45,625 nucleotides of DNA from Collinsella sp. (lineage in GTDB: Bacteria; Actinomycetota; Coriobacteriia; Coriobacteriales; Coriobacteriaceae). The translations under genes and the position numbers were made by a program. This document shows, one piece after another, positions 16,666 through 24,960 of the stretch (positions are counted from its first letter, which is position 1; every line of letters starts with the position of its first letter). The notes beneath the pieces were generated by a model. The model saw only the letters and a list, made by a program, of their open reading frames with translations, did not search any database and had not been told where the DNA came from. The DNA lies in contig DXLX01000021.1 in the NCBI GenBank assembly GCA_019414515.1, positions 1 through 45,625 on the forward strand, read 5' to 3'.

Positions 16666-17346
16666 ATGAAAGCACTTCCGTTTCCCTGCATCCGCCCGGC
16701 TCAGGACCGCGTGCTCGAGGCGCTGCCTGCAATGGGCAGCATCCTGAGCGGCAACGATGCTCTGCGCGGAGCCATTGCCGATGGCCTGATGCTCAAGGAC
16801 CCGGGCGCGGCGTATTACGTGTACGAATGCTCGGGCGAGCCGGGGCGCGTAACAGGTGTCGTGGCGATCTGCCCGGTTGGTGCGCTGGCGGGCGGCGACG
16901 CGGTTACCGCCGATACGACCGCCGCTGCGCGCGCAATCGCCGACCTCAAGGTACAGCCCCGTCCCGTAACGCTTGTCTACGAAGCCTCTCCCGTCATGGA
17001 TATCATCCTCGGCGCCGCAAAAGAGGGCGCTTCACTCTATGCCGTCACCGACCCCGCCGGCATTACGCACCGCGTGTGGGAGGTCAAGCGCGAGGACGCC
17101 GTCGGGGCCATCCGCGCCATGCTCGACCAGGCGCCGGAGCCGGCACTGGCCGACGACCCTGCCTACGCTGTCGCACTAGTCGAGGCATCACAGCTCCTGG
17201 CCGACGGTGCACGTGCCGCCGGCACCTACACGGGCAAAGAGCCGTTCAACTTTGCCGTAGCTGCGCTCTTCCCCGCCGCGCAGGTCAGCGGCGGCGCGGC
17301 GCAGGTTCCGACGGGTCTGCTCACGCACCAGGTCGCGCGGTTCTAG
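16666..17346 (+). CDS. Short DUF1015-like protein
   Basis: A 226-aa protein beginning KALPFPCIRPAQDRVLEAL, like the N-terminus of DUF1015 proteins, and holding ITHRVWEV at about residues 123-130, like the ITHR block of that family. DUF1015 proteins are usually about 400 aa. The internal part and the C-terminal half with its conserved DGHHR-type motif are not seen here, so this is a reduced relative, and the ancestral activity may be lost. The function of the family is unknown. It starts 39 bp after the M20 peptidase on the same strand and probably shares its transcript. A T-tailed hairpin follows. Confidence 0.65.
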   Translation: MKALPFPCIRPAQDRVLEALPAMGSILSGNDALRGAIADGLMLKDPGAAYYVYECSGEPGRVTGVVAICPVGALAGGDAVTADTTAAARAIADLKVQPRPVTLVYEASPVMDIILGAAKEGASLYAVTDPAGITHRVWEVKREDAVGAIRAMLDQAPEPALADDPAYAVALVEASQLLADGARAAGTYTGKEPFNFAVAALFPAAQVSGGAAQVPTGLLTHQVARF

Positions 17347-17391
17347 CAAGACCAGACCGTCCAGCACAAAAATCGGCAGCCCAACAAACAG

Positions 17392-17433
17392 GGGGCGGAG
17401 ATGCAGCAGGTACATGCATCTCCGCCCCTTTTG
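17392..17433 (+). terminator. Rho-independent terminator
   Basis: Arms 17392-17405 and 17415-17428 pair over 14 bp and TTTT follows. It ends the M20/DUF1015-like unit and lies between convergent genes. Confidence 0.85.
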
Positions 17434-17475
17434 CGTCGAGAAGTTATGCCGACGACCCGTGCCGCCGCACTCGCG

Positions 17476-18111
17476 TTATCCGCGCTGCGGACCCGCAGTA
17501 GCCACGAGCGGTTCAAGCCCCAGCTCGCGCGCGTAGTCTTCCTGCGTAAAGACTTCGACCAGTTCAAACGTATCGGCCGCATCGTCAAACGCAAAATGCA
17601 GCACTGAGCAGTTGCCCGGCACGCGTTCGCGCTCGTCGGCCGCCGCGCCCCGCACGTGGTCCAAAAACTCCTTGATAGCCGAACCGTGGCTCACCGCGAG
17701 CACACACTCGTGGTCCGGACGTCGCATAAGATCGGTTATCGTCGCCGCCATGCGCTCGCGCACCTGCATCTGGCCCTCGCCGCCAAACTGACGATAGAAA
17801 TCTCGCCACGGGCGCTCGGGCATAAGCATCACGCGCTCGGCCTCAAAGTCGCCAAAGAACCACTCACGCAGACCGTCCAGGCGCTCGTACGCCAAGCCCG
17901 GCCACAGGTTGGCGATAGTCTGCTCGGTGCGATGAAGTGTGGAGGTGTAGGCATGATCGGGTTCAATGCCGCGCGCACGTAAGAACATGCCGGCACGCGC
18001 CGCCTGGTCGCATCCCAGCTGCGTGAGCGGCGAGTCACTCCAACCCTGAATAATGCGCTTAAGGTTGAATATTGTCTGCCCATGACGAACCAGATACAGG
18101 TCTTTATTCAT
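17476..18111 (-). CDS. Histidine phosphatase family protein (dPGM-like) B
   Basis: A 211-aa cytosolic phosphatase of the phosphoglycerate-mutase-like superfamily. The catalytic LVRHGQT (about residues 6-12) supplies the phospho-accepting His. STLHRTEQT carries the second Arg, LREWFFGDFE has the conserved Glu region, and AVSHGSAIKEFL holds the second catalytic His. The start at 18111 has AAGGA before it and excludes eight open upstream codons. It lies 17 nt after its paralogue at 18129-18671 and is surely in the same operon. The C-terminus is about 30 residues longer than in the paralogue. The substrate is unknown (sugar phosphate, phosphoserine or nucleotide are all possible). Confidence 0.9.
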   Translation of the reverse strand: MNKDLYLVRHGQTIFNLKRIIQGWSDSPLTQLGCDQAARAGMFLRARGIEPDHAYTSTLHRTEQTIANLWPGLAYERLDGLREWFFGDFEAERVMLMPERPWRDFYRQFGGEGQMQVRERMAATITDLMRRPDHECVLAVSHGSAIKEFLDHVRGAAADERERVPGNCSVLHFAFDDAADTFELVEVFTQEDYARELGLEPLVATAGPQRG

Positions 18112-18128
18112 AGGGGTCCTTTCGTTCG

Positions 18129-18671
18129 TTACCAATCAAGGAGCGAAAACGCACCGTCGCAATAGCCAAAATGAAGCACGGCACCGTTGTCGGGTAGCTC
18201 TCCCCTGCCAGTCACATACTCAAGAAACTCCTGGCAGGAAGAGCCGTGGGAGACTGCCAGCACACAGTCGTGCTGCGGCCTGGCCATGATGTGGGACAGC
18301 GCCGCGACCATGCGCGACTGGAGCTCGCCTTCAGACTCGCCACCAAAGGCCACCGGATAATCACCCCAGGGCTGCGGCGGCATCTCGCGATTTGATGTAC
18401 CCTCCAGCGAGCCCAAATGCCACTCGCGCAGGTCATCGACCAGCTCTATCGAGCGGCCCTCACCAGCAATTAGCTCAGCCGTATGCCGCGCCCGGCCCAA
18501 CGGCGAGGAATACACACGGTCAAAGGTCACGCCACGCGCCTCAAACGCCGCGCGCGTCGCCAGCGCCTGCTCGCGCCCGCGCGCCGTAAGCGGCGAATCG
18601 TGCCCACCCTGCAAAATGTTCTGCACATTGAGCTCAGTCTGCCCATGCCGCACCAAATACAAATCTGCCAC
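18129..18671 (-). CDS. Histidine phosphatase family protein (dPGM-like) A
   Basis: A 180-aa paralogue of the following gene, with LVRHGQTELN (residues 5-14), SSPLGRARHTAEL, LREWHLGSLEG and AVSHGSSCQEFL in the standard order. It is the upstream gene of a two-gene minus-strand operon that arose by tandem duplication and then diverged. Both copies keep all catalytic residues I can identify, so both are probably active, perhaps with different substrates. Transcription would start upstream of 18671, next to a hairpin repeat. Confidence 0.9.
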   Translation of the reverse strand: MADLYLVRHGQTELNVQNILQGGHDSPLTARGREQALATRAAFEARGVTFDRVYSSPLGRARHTAELIAGEGRSIELVDDLREWHLGSLEGTSNREMPPQPWGDYPVAFGGESEGELQSRMVAALSHIMARPQHDCVLAVSHGSSCQEFLEYVTGRGELPDNGAVLHFGYCDGAFSLLDW

Positions 18672-18684
18672 ACGTCCTCCCCTC

Positions 18685-18723
18685 GCACCACCGCAAAGGG
18701 GACAGGTACCTTTGTGGTGGTTT
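18685..18723. repeat. Dispersed ACCACCACAAAGG hairpin, copy 5
   Basis: Forward-orientation copy with two changes (ACCACCGC, and GGTACC in place of GGCACC). It lies 31 nt past the nitroreductase stop and just upstream of the histidine phosphatase pair on the same strand, so as a terminator it would separate the two units. Confidence 0.8.
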
Positions 18724-18753
18724 ACCGCCGGATCACACCGCGGTGACGCTCAG

Positions 18754-19425
18754 CTACACCAGTACGTCGGCAAGCGGGCGCTTAGGTACGTGGTGCACCT
18801 GCGCCTCGTCGCGCCAGTAATTAATTGAGCCGTCGGGGTTGGAATCGATCGCATCGATCACCTGCGTCTCGGCCGGAACGCCAAACGCCATGATCAGCTT
18901 GAGCTCATACTTATCGCTATCGAGCCCCATGGCATCGATCGCGTGGGGCGTAAAGGCCTTGAACATGCAGGCAGCCACCTCGGGCGTGGCGCTGCGGGCG
19001 GCGAGCATCATCGTCTGCGCGGCAATGCCCGTGTCGACCTCAGTAATAGGAGCGGCGGGCTTACCCGGAACGGCGCGCTCGGCAAGAATCGCGATGTAGC
19101 CGGTCGGGCGCTCGCCCTCATCGGGACCCGGCCAATCCTTGAGCGCACCGGCCCATGCAAGCTCGTCAAATACACGCGCGCAGTCCTCTGCACCGCTTAC
19201 CACATGAAAACGCAGACGCTGAGCATTGGCACCACAGGGAGTCAGGTGCGCCAGCTCCGCCAGCTCAAGCAAAAGCTCACGCGGCACGCGCATGGACTCG
19301 TCAAAGCGACGGCACGTGCGGGCGCAGCGAACCAACGCATCAAACGCGTCCAAGCCGAGCTTTTCGCAACCCTGCTTTGCCATCGACTCCGCGCTCGACG
19401 GCGCCGCGGGAACTGTTTCGTTCAT
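18754..19425 (-). CDS. Nitroreductase family protein
   Basis: A 223-aa FMN-dependent oxidoreductase. RTCRRFDESMRVPRELLLELAELAHLTPCGANAQRLRF (about residues 38-75) is the FMN-phosphate-binding start of the fold, here with CGANAQ in place of the common SGxNxQ. DTGIAAQTMMLAA (about 136-148) is the central helix. The family reduces nitroaromatics, quinones or flavins using NAD(P)H, and the physiological substrate is unknown. An in-frame TTG at 19437 is possible, but the ATG at 19425 gives a normal N-terminus. Both have weak ribosome-binding sites. It is divergent from the HdeD-like gene. Confidence 0.88.
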   Translation of the reverse strand: MNETVPAAPSSAESMAKQGCEKLGLDAFDALVRCARTCRRFDESMRVPRELLLELAELAHLTPCGANAQRLRFHVVSGAEDCARVFDELAWAGALKDWPGPDEGERPTGYIAILAERAVPGKPAAPITEVDTGIAAQTMMLAARSATPEVAACMFKAFTPHAIDAMGLDSDKYELKLIMAFGVPAETQVIDAIDSNPDGSINYWRDEAQVHHVPKRPLADVLV

Positions 19426-19476
19426 AGGGACCCCCAATTTCGGGCAATTGTTCTTAGGAGAATCTAACCTAAAACC

Positions 19477-19512
19477 TTGGCAATTACATACAGCGGCATA
19501 ATGTTCTACAAT
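19477..19512 (+). promoter_or_regulatory. Candidate promoter for the HdeD-like/YaiI pair
   Basis: TTGGCA (19477-19482) with TAATGT 16 nt on (19499-19504), or alternatively TACAAT at 19507-19512. It lies in an A+T-rich strip about 180 bp before the HdeD-like start. Confidence 0.35.
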
Positions 19513-19689
19513 TGTTGATTAATCCTCACTGGAGCGGGAACAAAAGTAACAATTCGGGAATGTGGGGCGGCAATTCGTCCTTCCCGCCCCATGCATCGGC
19601 GCCCTTGGGCGATACTTGTTGCAGCACTTTTGGCGTACGCCGCACGGAGAGCAATGAACGCGACGTGCACCGCACGGAAAGGAGACATT

Positions 19690-20292
19690 ATGGGCATCTT
19701 TAAGAACGATGACCAAAAATCGAGCCAGTTTGGATTTGACGAGAAAAGCATGGCGGGCAAAGCCGTCAAGGCCGTGCGCTGGATTTACGCCATCACGGGC
19801 GTCTTGGCGCTCGTCGCCGGCATCGCACTGCTGTTTGCGCCCGCCAAGTCCCTCGTCTTCCTAACGACCGTCTTGGGCTTCTACTTTGTGATCACAGCCG
19901 CGATCAGGCTGTTTACCGCTGTTTTCGAGCCACTGCTGCCCACCGGCTGGCGCGTGACGAGCATCATCTCCAACCTACTCATTATCTTGGGCGGCGTCAT
20001 AATCCTGCGCAACCAGGCCTTCTCGACCGCGACGCTCACCACGATGGTGGTTATCGTGGCCGGCTTTGGCTGGATCGTCGAAGGTGTCATGTCCATTCTG
20101 GAGTCCGAGCTTTCGTCCAACCGTGCCCTCGCCATCCTGAGCGGCGCGCTCTCCATCATCGCCGGCATGTTCGTGTTTATCTATCCGCTGTGGTCGGCCA
20201 AGATGCTCGTCATCTTTAGCGGCACCGCACTGCTGGTGTTTGGCGTAACGCTGATTGTTCGCGCTATTCAATTTGGCAAACTGGTGCACTAG
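19690..20292 (+). CDS. HdeD-like DUF308 membrane protein
   Basis: A 200-aa protein with about 35 cytoplasmic N-terminal residues and six hydrophobic spans in three similar pairs, the DUF308/HdeD pattern. Examples are WIYAITGVLALVAGIALLFAP and the repeated SNLLIILGGVIILRN and LAILSGALSIIAGMFVFIYPLW. HdeD is linked to acid resistance in Escherichia coli, but for this relative only membrane location is supported. The ATG at 19690 follows GGAAAGGAGA, and 33 open codons upstream are excluded. The stop codon abuts the start of the YaiI/YqxD gene, so the two are co-transcribed and probably translationally coupled. Confidence 0.87.
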   Translation: MGIFKNDDQKSSQFGFDEKSMAGKAVKAVRWIYAITGVLALVAGIALLFAPAKSLVFLTTVLGFYFVITAAIRLFTAVFEPLLPTGWRVTSIISNLLIILGGVIILRNQAFSTATLTTMVVIVAGFGWIVEGVMSILESELSSNRALAILSGALSIIAGMFVFIYPLWSAKMLVIFSGTALLVFGVTLIVRAIQFGKLVH

Positions 20293-20775
20293 ATGCCGCG
20301 AACGCTCTTTATTGATGCAGACGCCTGCCCGGTCACGCGCGAGTCGATTGACTGCGCGCGGCGGGCGGGCGTCGCCGTCGTTATCGCCGGCAACAGCACA
20401 CAGAACCTGGAACGCCACATTCGCCGCGACGATCCGCGCGACGTCGAGCATGCGCGACGCGGATTTTGGGTCACGACGCTCGATGTGAGCGTGGGCGCCG
20501 ACAGCGCCGACTTTGCCATTGTCGAACGCCTGCAGGCGGGCGACGTAGTCGTGACGCAGGACATTGGCTTGGCGAGCATGGTGCTCGGGCGCGATGCCGC
20601 CGCCATCGGCGTGCGCGGGCGCGTCTACGATAAGGCGACCATCGACATGCAACTGTTTATTCGCCACGAGGAAAAGAAGGTGCGCCGCGCCGGCGGTCGC
20701 ACTCGCGGTCCGGCGGCATTTACCAGCGAAGACCGGGCCCGCTTTAAGCGCAGCCTCACCGAGCTGCTGCGCTAA
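20293..20775 (+). CDS. YaiI/YqxD family protein (UPF0178, DUF188)
   Basis: A 160-aa protein of the DUF188 family with a PIN-like fold. The conserved blocks are FIDADACPV (residues 6-14), ADFAIVERLQAGDVVVTQDIGLASMVL (about 76-102) and the C-terminal FTSEDRARFKRSLTELL. The Asp residues in IDADACP and TQDIGLA are where nuclease metal ligands would be, but no activity is established for the family. It starts immediately after the HdeD-like stop codon and ends five bases before a T-tailed hairpin. Confidence 0.92.
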   Translation: MPRTLFIDADACPVTRESIDCARRAGVAVVIAGNSTQNLERHIRRDDPRDVEHARRGFWVTTLDVSVGADSADFAIVERLQAGDVVVTQDIGLASMVLGRDAAAIGVRGRVYDKATIDMQLFIRHEEKKVRRAGGRTRGPAAFTSEDRARFKRSLTELLR

Positions 20776-20779
20776 CCAA

Positions 20780-20817
20780 GGTAGATTTTCGGGACATGCC
20801 CGGAAATCTACCTTTTT
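20780..20817 (+). terminator. Rho-independent terminator of the HdeD/YaiI unit
   Basis: GGTAGATTTTCGGG pairs with a CCCGGAAATCTACC arm around a short loop, and TTTTT follows. It ends the plus-strand pair. Confidence 0.85.
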
Positions 20818-20856
20818 GTTTTGCGCGGTGTGAGCGCTCGGAATCCATGGCTCAAC

Positions 20857-20933
20857 AAAAAACGGGCTTCAAAATGCCATGCGTCGCCGCATTGCGCAGG
20901 CGCCGAGCATGGCTATTTGAAGCCCATTTTTTA
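20857..20933 (-). terminator. Long hairpin terminator of the metal exporter gene
   Basis: The arms at 20857-20882 and 20907-20932 pair with one bulge (GGGCTTCAAA and TTTGAAGCCC cores). On the minus strand a TTTTTT run ends the stem, 8 nt past the exporter stop. A and T runs at both ends suggest it works in both directions. Confidence 0.8.
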
Positions 20934-20940
20934 GGCCTAC

Positions 20941-22041
20941 TTAGAGGCTGAAGGCGGATAGGATAAGGCCCCAGCCGGCGCCGATGACGTACATCATGAC
21001 CAGGAACACGGCGTTTTCACGAGCGCTGCGGTTGGTGCGGAACAGGACAAGATAGCCCACGCCGGCGGAAATGAGCGTGCCGGCGAGCATCGGCGCCAGC
21101 TGTAGCGCGCCCTCCAGGTACAGCTGCGTAATGACCACGCTGGCCGAGCAGTTGGGGATCAGGCCGACGAGTGCCGAGCCCAAGACGGCGAGCGTCTCGT
21201 TGCCACGCAGGAACTGCTCGATCGCGGACTCTCCGAAGGTCTCGAGCACGGCAACTAGAATCAGCGTCACCAGGAAAATAAAAACCGAAACCTGCACGGT
21301 GTGCGAGATCGCGCTGCGGATAATCGACAGGACGGGCGCACCTTCGTGGGAGTGACCGTGGTCGTGCCCATGGCCGTGGTGGTGCTCATGCTCGCCTGCG
21401 TGACCGTGGTCATGGCTGTGTCCGTGGTCGCGCTCGTGTTCATCTTCATCATCATCGCAACCGCAATGGTCGCGCTCGCACAACTCGTGGATGTGGTCGG
21501 CGCTCACGCCCGCCTCGGCCACTTCATCAATGATGTCGCCCCCGGTATGGTCGTCGTGCGCGCAGTTCACATGAGCCGGATTGGCAGCGGTCCCCAGCAC
21601 GGTACGGCGAATCGCCGCATGCGCGCGGGAATTACGACGAAGGCCGCGGATAGCCGCGTCCACGATAAAGCCCGTGACCAGCGCGATCAGTGCCTTCGAA
21701 GCCAAAAGCATCGCCATGGTCTGCACGGGCACCTGCTCGGCGAGCAACAGCGGCAGCATCTCATCGGAGGTCGAGAGGAACACGGCGACCAGCGTGCCCA
21801 GCGTCACGACACGGCCGGCGTACAGCGTTGCTGCCATGGCCGAAAATCCGCACTGCGGCACAATGCCCAGCAGCGAGCCAGCCACGGGACCCGCAGCGCC
21901 GGCGCGCTTGATAGCGCCGTTGACGCGGTCGCCCGCAACGTGCTCAAGTGTCTCGAGAGCAAGATACGTCACCAACAAAAACGGCGCCAGCGAGAGCGTG
22001 TCCTTGCCGGCGTCGAGCAGAATATCAATCAGCAAATCCAT
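20941..22041 (-). CDS. 10-TM heavy-metal exporter with His-rich loop
   Basis: A 366-aa membrane protein of the putative ten-span metal exporter family (the ArsP_2/DUF2899 type, sometimes annotated as a manganese or arsenic transporter). Two five-span halves each carry a Pro-Cys or Asn-Cys motif: GIVPQCGFSAMAATLYAGR (about residues 58-76) and GLIPNCSASVVITQLYLEG (about 288-306). Between them a cytoplasmic loop at about residues 150-225 is packed with His, Asp and Glu (repeated HGHDHGHSH-type runs and a CGCDDDED segment), which suggests metal buffering. The start at 22041 has AAAGG somewhat far upstream. Palindromic CCTAG elements lie in the upstream gap. The metal is not determined. Confidence 0.85.
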   Translation of the reverse strand: MDLLIDILLDAGKDTLSLAPFLLVTYLALETLEHVAGDRVNGAIKRAGAAGPVAGSLLGIVPQCGFSAMAATLYAGRVVTLGTLVAVFLSTSDEMLPLLLAEQVPVQTMAMLLASKALIALVTGFIVDAAIRGLRRNSRAHAAIRRTVLGTAANPAHVNCAHDDHTGGDIIDEVAEAGVSADHIHELCERDHCGCDDDEDEHERDHGHSHDHGHAGEHEHHHGHGHDHGHSHEGAPVLSIIRSAISHTVQVSVFIFLVTLILVAVLETFGESAIEQFLRGNETLAVLGSALVGLIPNCSASVVITQLYLEGALQLAPMLAGTLISAGVGYLVLFRTNRSARENAVFLVMMYVIGAGWGLILSAFSL

Positions 22042-22082
22042 GACGGATGGAACCTTTCATGTCTTTCGGCAGCATTGTAAAA

Positions 22083-22118
22083 GTCCTAGCGGTCAACTAG
22101 GGTATTGTAGTTGTCCTA
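22083..22118. promoter_or_regulatory. CCTAG-type palindromes upstream of the metal exporter
   Basis: CCTAG-N7-CTAGG (22083-22099) and a second CCTAGG (22113-22118) lie between the exporter (start 22041) and the exonuclease gene (start 22214). Position and symmetry suggest an operator, perhaps for a metal sensor, but I cannot match it to a named box. Confidence 0.4.
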
Positions 22119-22213
22119 GGCGCGATGCCAATAGTTGCCCATGGTAAACTATCATCTCGCCATAACTCAATGCCACCGAGCCGCGCGACACGGCCCGTCC
22201 AAGGAGCAGTTAT

Positions 22214-23182
22214 ATGAACGTTTCACAAGCACTCGAATACGAGCGCCAGCCGTTTATTCCCATGTTTATCTATGGCGATCACGGCGCCATGGAGTCCGAG
22301 CGCCAGAAGGGCGAGGAGGCCCTTAAGGTGCTCGAAACCGAGTACTTTACCGCCGAGGGCGACCCCAGCTTCGACTTTGCCACCGTGCGCGACCTGGCTG
22401 ACCGCAACCGCGACCTGTGCGACCAGATTGGCGAGGCGCGCCTGCGCAACGTGACGCCCGCGACGCTTTCGCGCGGCCTGTCCGATGCCGACACCTGCGC
22501 CGCCATCGGCAAGATGCAAAAGCGCACCGCCGCGTCGGTCATGCGCGAGATCCGCGGCGACCGCGACGCGCTCGGCGTGGCCTACGCCCGCAAGCCCATC
22601 CAGGGCACCGTGCTCGGTATCGACATCGAGACCACCGGCCGTGCACCCGAGCGCGGTTATATCATCAATGTGGGTTGGGAAATCATGGAGCTCACCAGCG
22701 ACGCCGTCCCGCACGACGCCGAGGCGCACTACTGCGGTTTGCCCGACATCTACCGCGGCGAGGATGTGCCGTTGTCGAATATCCACCACATCACCTGGGA
22801 CGACATCGACGGCAAAAAGCCATTCCGCGAGAACAAGGAACTGCAGAAGCAGCTGCTCAAGCTTATGAAGAAGTACCCGTACATGGCGCACAACGCCGCC
22901 TTTGAGGACAGTTGGTTCAAGATCCACCTGGACGGTTACGCCGAGGCACGCCGCGCCGGCAAGATCATCGTCATCGACTCGCGCCAGATCTGCCGCAGCC
23001 TGGATGCCGACGTCCGCTCGCTCCCCCGCGAATCCGCGCCCGCCGCACTCGAGAACTGGGCGCGCCGCCGTGGAACCCTCGCCGCCGACGCCAACGAGCA
23101 GCACCTGGGCCTCGACGACACCGACCTCATGCTCCGCACGGTTCAGGCCGAGTTCAACCTCAAGAACCTATTCGCGAAATAA
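22214..23182 (+). CDS. DnaQ-fold 3'-5' exonuclease domain protein
   Basis: A 322-aa protein. The first ~130 residues are unfamiliar and charged. An RNase T/DnaQ-type DEDD exonuclease domain follows: GIDIETTGR (about residues 136-144, first two acidic ligands), MAHNAAFEDSW (about 225-235, ExoII) and EQHLGLDDTDLML (about 297-309, ExoIII with His and Asp). All four DEDD acids and the catalytic His are present, so it is probably an active nuclease on DNA or RNA. The ATG at 22214 follows AAGGAG. It is monocistronic with a T-tailed terminator 65 bp downstream. Confidence 0.88.
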   Translation: MNVSQALEYERQPFIPMFIYGDHGAMESERQKGEEALKVLETEYFTAEGDPSFDFATVRDLADRNRDLCDQIGEARLRNVTPATLSRGLSDADTCAAIGKMQKRTAASVMREIRGDRDALGVAYARKPIQGTVLGIDIETTGRAPERGYIINVGWEIMELTSDAVPHDAEAHYCGLPDIYRGEDVPLSNIHHITWDDIDGKKPFRENKELQKQLLKLMKKYPYMAHNAAFEDSWFKIHLDGYAEARRAGKIIVIDSRQICRSLDADVRSLPRESAPAALENWARRRGTLAADANEQHLGLDDTDLMLRTVQAEFNLKNLFAK

Positions 23183-23247
23183 CCGATCCATCTGCGGGAG
23201 CGCCTGCCAGGCACAGCGCAATCCGTCTGGGCACACCGACACGCAGT

Positions 23248-23284
23248 AAACTAGGGCGCAGCCTTATGGCTGCACCCTAGTTTT
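23248..23284 (+). terminator. Rho-independent terminator of the exonuclease gene
   Basis: AAACTAGGGCGCAGCC pairs with GGCTGCACCCTAGTTT (one mismatch) around TTAT, and the T run ends at 23284. This marks the left edge of the housekeeping context before the nuclease island. Confidence 0.85.
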
Positions 23285-23331
23285 CATCAAAACGAGCAAA
23301 TACGCGTGCTTCACATAGTCGGCAGGTTGGC

Positions 23332-23359
23332 CCACCTACATTTTTCGAGTTGTTCGGCC
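23332..23359. repeat. 28-bp direct repeat, left copy
   Basis: CCACCTACATTTTTCGA followed by GTTGTTCGGCCA. It is repeated at 24961-24988 with two differences. The two copies bracket the nuclease-like gene. Confidence 0.8.
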
Positions 23360-23732
23360 AGCTGAACCACTAGTCAAGGCCCCTTGAACCGCAGTCGAAG
23401 CTAAAATCGCCTTAATTTCGCAACCAAGCCCCATAAATCTACCTGAATCAATTCGAATAGGACGTTGCGATCGCACCATTTGTATAGGATAAGGCCGAAT
23501 AACTCAAATTATGTTGGTGAGGCATCTGAGCGGTCGGCAAAAACGCTTAGAAGCTACGAATCCGCAACTAAAGTTCATCAAAAAGGGGCAGCCGGCAGAA
23601 ACCTCCCCAGCCAAAGCTGCTCCCTCAATACGACAGCTCAAAAACCCACCGTTCGCAGAAGATAAGCCGCGCCCCAATACCGTTGCCCGAAGTTTCGGGC
23701 GTATGCGGCGTCCGCTATGCCATCATGCGCGT
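23360..23732. other. A+T-richer leader before the nuclease-like gene
   Basis: No recognisable gene. The nuclease frame stays open back to an ATG at 23511, but the extra 74 residues are low-complexity and carry no ribosome-binding site. Base composition is visibly more A+T-rich than the exonuclease gene to the left. Confidence 0.5.
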
Positions 23733-24941
23733 ATGGGAATCATTCTGTCACATACCACGGCACGCGCTGTATACCAAACAGCCAACTCGCTCGCAAGCTA
23801 CGCGACCGGTCCCATACCTATGGAAAAGATCAGGGTGTCTGCGCCGACCACGTCCGACCTGGAAGCGGCACGAGCATGGCTCAACAGAAAGAATGTCGAT
23901 TCTGAACGTATCCATGTGCTGACGTTTTCCAATAATGCCAAAAGGCACCGCAAGGGCTGCATCTGCCACTGCACGCGCTATACGTTTGATGCAGAAAGCT
24001 ACCTAGAACTCGAGCCGAACGTCTACATCGTCGATATCAAGCTGTGCGCGTTAGAAGCAACAGCCGACCTCAACCTTTCGGAGCTCGTTGAGTATTACTT
24101 TGAAATCTGCGGCTCCTACGCGCTTGGAACGTCCGACGAAACTCAATATCGCGAGCGCCCAGCCCTAACCAGCGTTGAAGAGCTCAGAGCCTTCTTTTCA
24201 GAGGCACCGGGGTATCGTGGATCTAATAAAGCACTTAAGGCACTTTCTTATGTACACGAAGGCTGTCGCTCCCCACTCGAAACGGCGTTTGTCATGATGC
24301 TGACAATGCCCAAGTCAATGGGTGGCTTAGCCATACGCGCTATCAAAACGGATTATCCGATCCCAGTCCCCAAAAGATACGCCGCCCTAACGCGACGGAC
24401 GGTTTTCTACCTCGACGCGCTGCTCGAAAATTCGATGACCGATATCGAATACAACGGCTTTTACCACGACGAACCCGAGCAGCAATCAATTGACGAGGAG
24501 CGCCGAAACACGCTGCGAAACATGGGATATGCCGTTATCACGGTTAATCGTCATTCGTTTTTCAAGCAGTCCGCTTTTAAACGGGTCATGGAAGCGATTC
24601 GCATTCGCGAGAAGATATGGCCCGGTCGACTCCCGGATAACTTCGCCATCCTGCAAGAAACTCTTCGTCAATTTGTCTTGCGGCGCTACTTCGAATACGG
24701 TCGCCGCGTCCTGGAGACACTCAAAGAAGAAGAGGCCGCCAAGCGCGAAATTGCAAGCCAATATCCGCAAGCTGATGACCCGAGCATCAACGATGTGCCC
24801 GAACCCGACGACATGCAACACGTCGGGGCCCTTGCTGAGGAAATCAATGGGGCTTGGGAATGCGACATGTTCGCAAAAATCGATGAAAACCGCACGGAAG
24901 ACGACACGATTATTGATCTAATTGAGAATTCGCTCTTCTAA
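23733..24941 (+). CDS. Vsr/DUF559-like nuclease domain protein
   Basis: A 402-aa protein from the start chosen. The middle-to-C-terminal part resembles the Vsr/DUF559 branch of PD-(D/E)XK nucleases. An Asp in VFYLDALLE is followed by DIEYNGFYHDE, then by SIDEERRNTLRNMGYAVITVNRHSFF (together about residues 224-282). This matches the family order D, (I/V)E-x-(D/N)G-x-x-H, D-x-x-R, G-x-x-V. The usual Lys of the core is replaced, as in other DUF559-like proteins. The N-terminus IILSHTTARAVYQTANS and the RHRKGCICHCTRY segment resemble uncharacterised Coriobacteriia proteins I recall, and no named family is certain. The start is unsure: ATGs at 23511, 23703 and 23733 all lack a good ribosome-binding site. 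Composition is A+T-richer than its neighbours. A defence or mobile-element role is plausible but unproven. Confidence 0.6.
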   Translation: MGIILSHTTARAVYQTANSLASYATGPIPMEKIRVSAPTTSDLEAARAWLNRKNVDSERIHVLTFSNNAKRHRKGCICHCTRYTFDAESYLELEPNVYIVDIKLCALEATADLNLSELVEYYFEICGSYALGTSDETQYRERPALTSVEELRAFFSEAPGYRGSNKALKALSYVHEGCRSPLETAFVMMLTMPKSMGGLAIRAIKTDYPIPVPKRYAALTRRTVFYLDALLENSMTDIEYNGFYHDEPEQQSIDEERRNTLRNMGYAVITVNRHSFFKQSAFKRVMEAIRIREKIWPGRLPDNFAILQETLRQFVLRRYFEYGRRVLETLKEEEAAKREIASQYPQADDPSINDVPEPDDMQHVGALAEEINGAWECDMFAKIDENRTEDDTIIDLIENSLF

Positions 24942-24960
24942 AGGCGATCTCTGCGGATGT

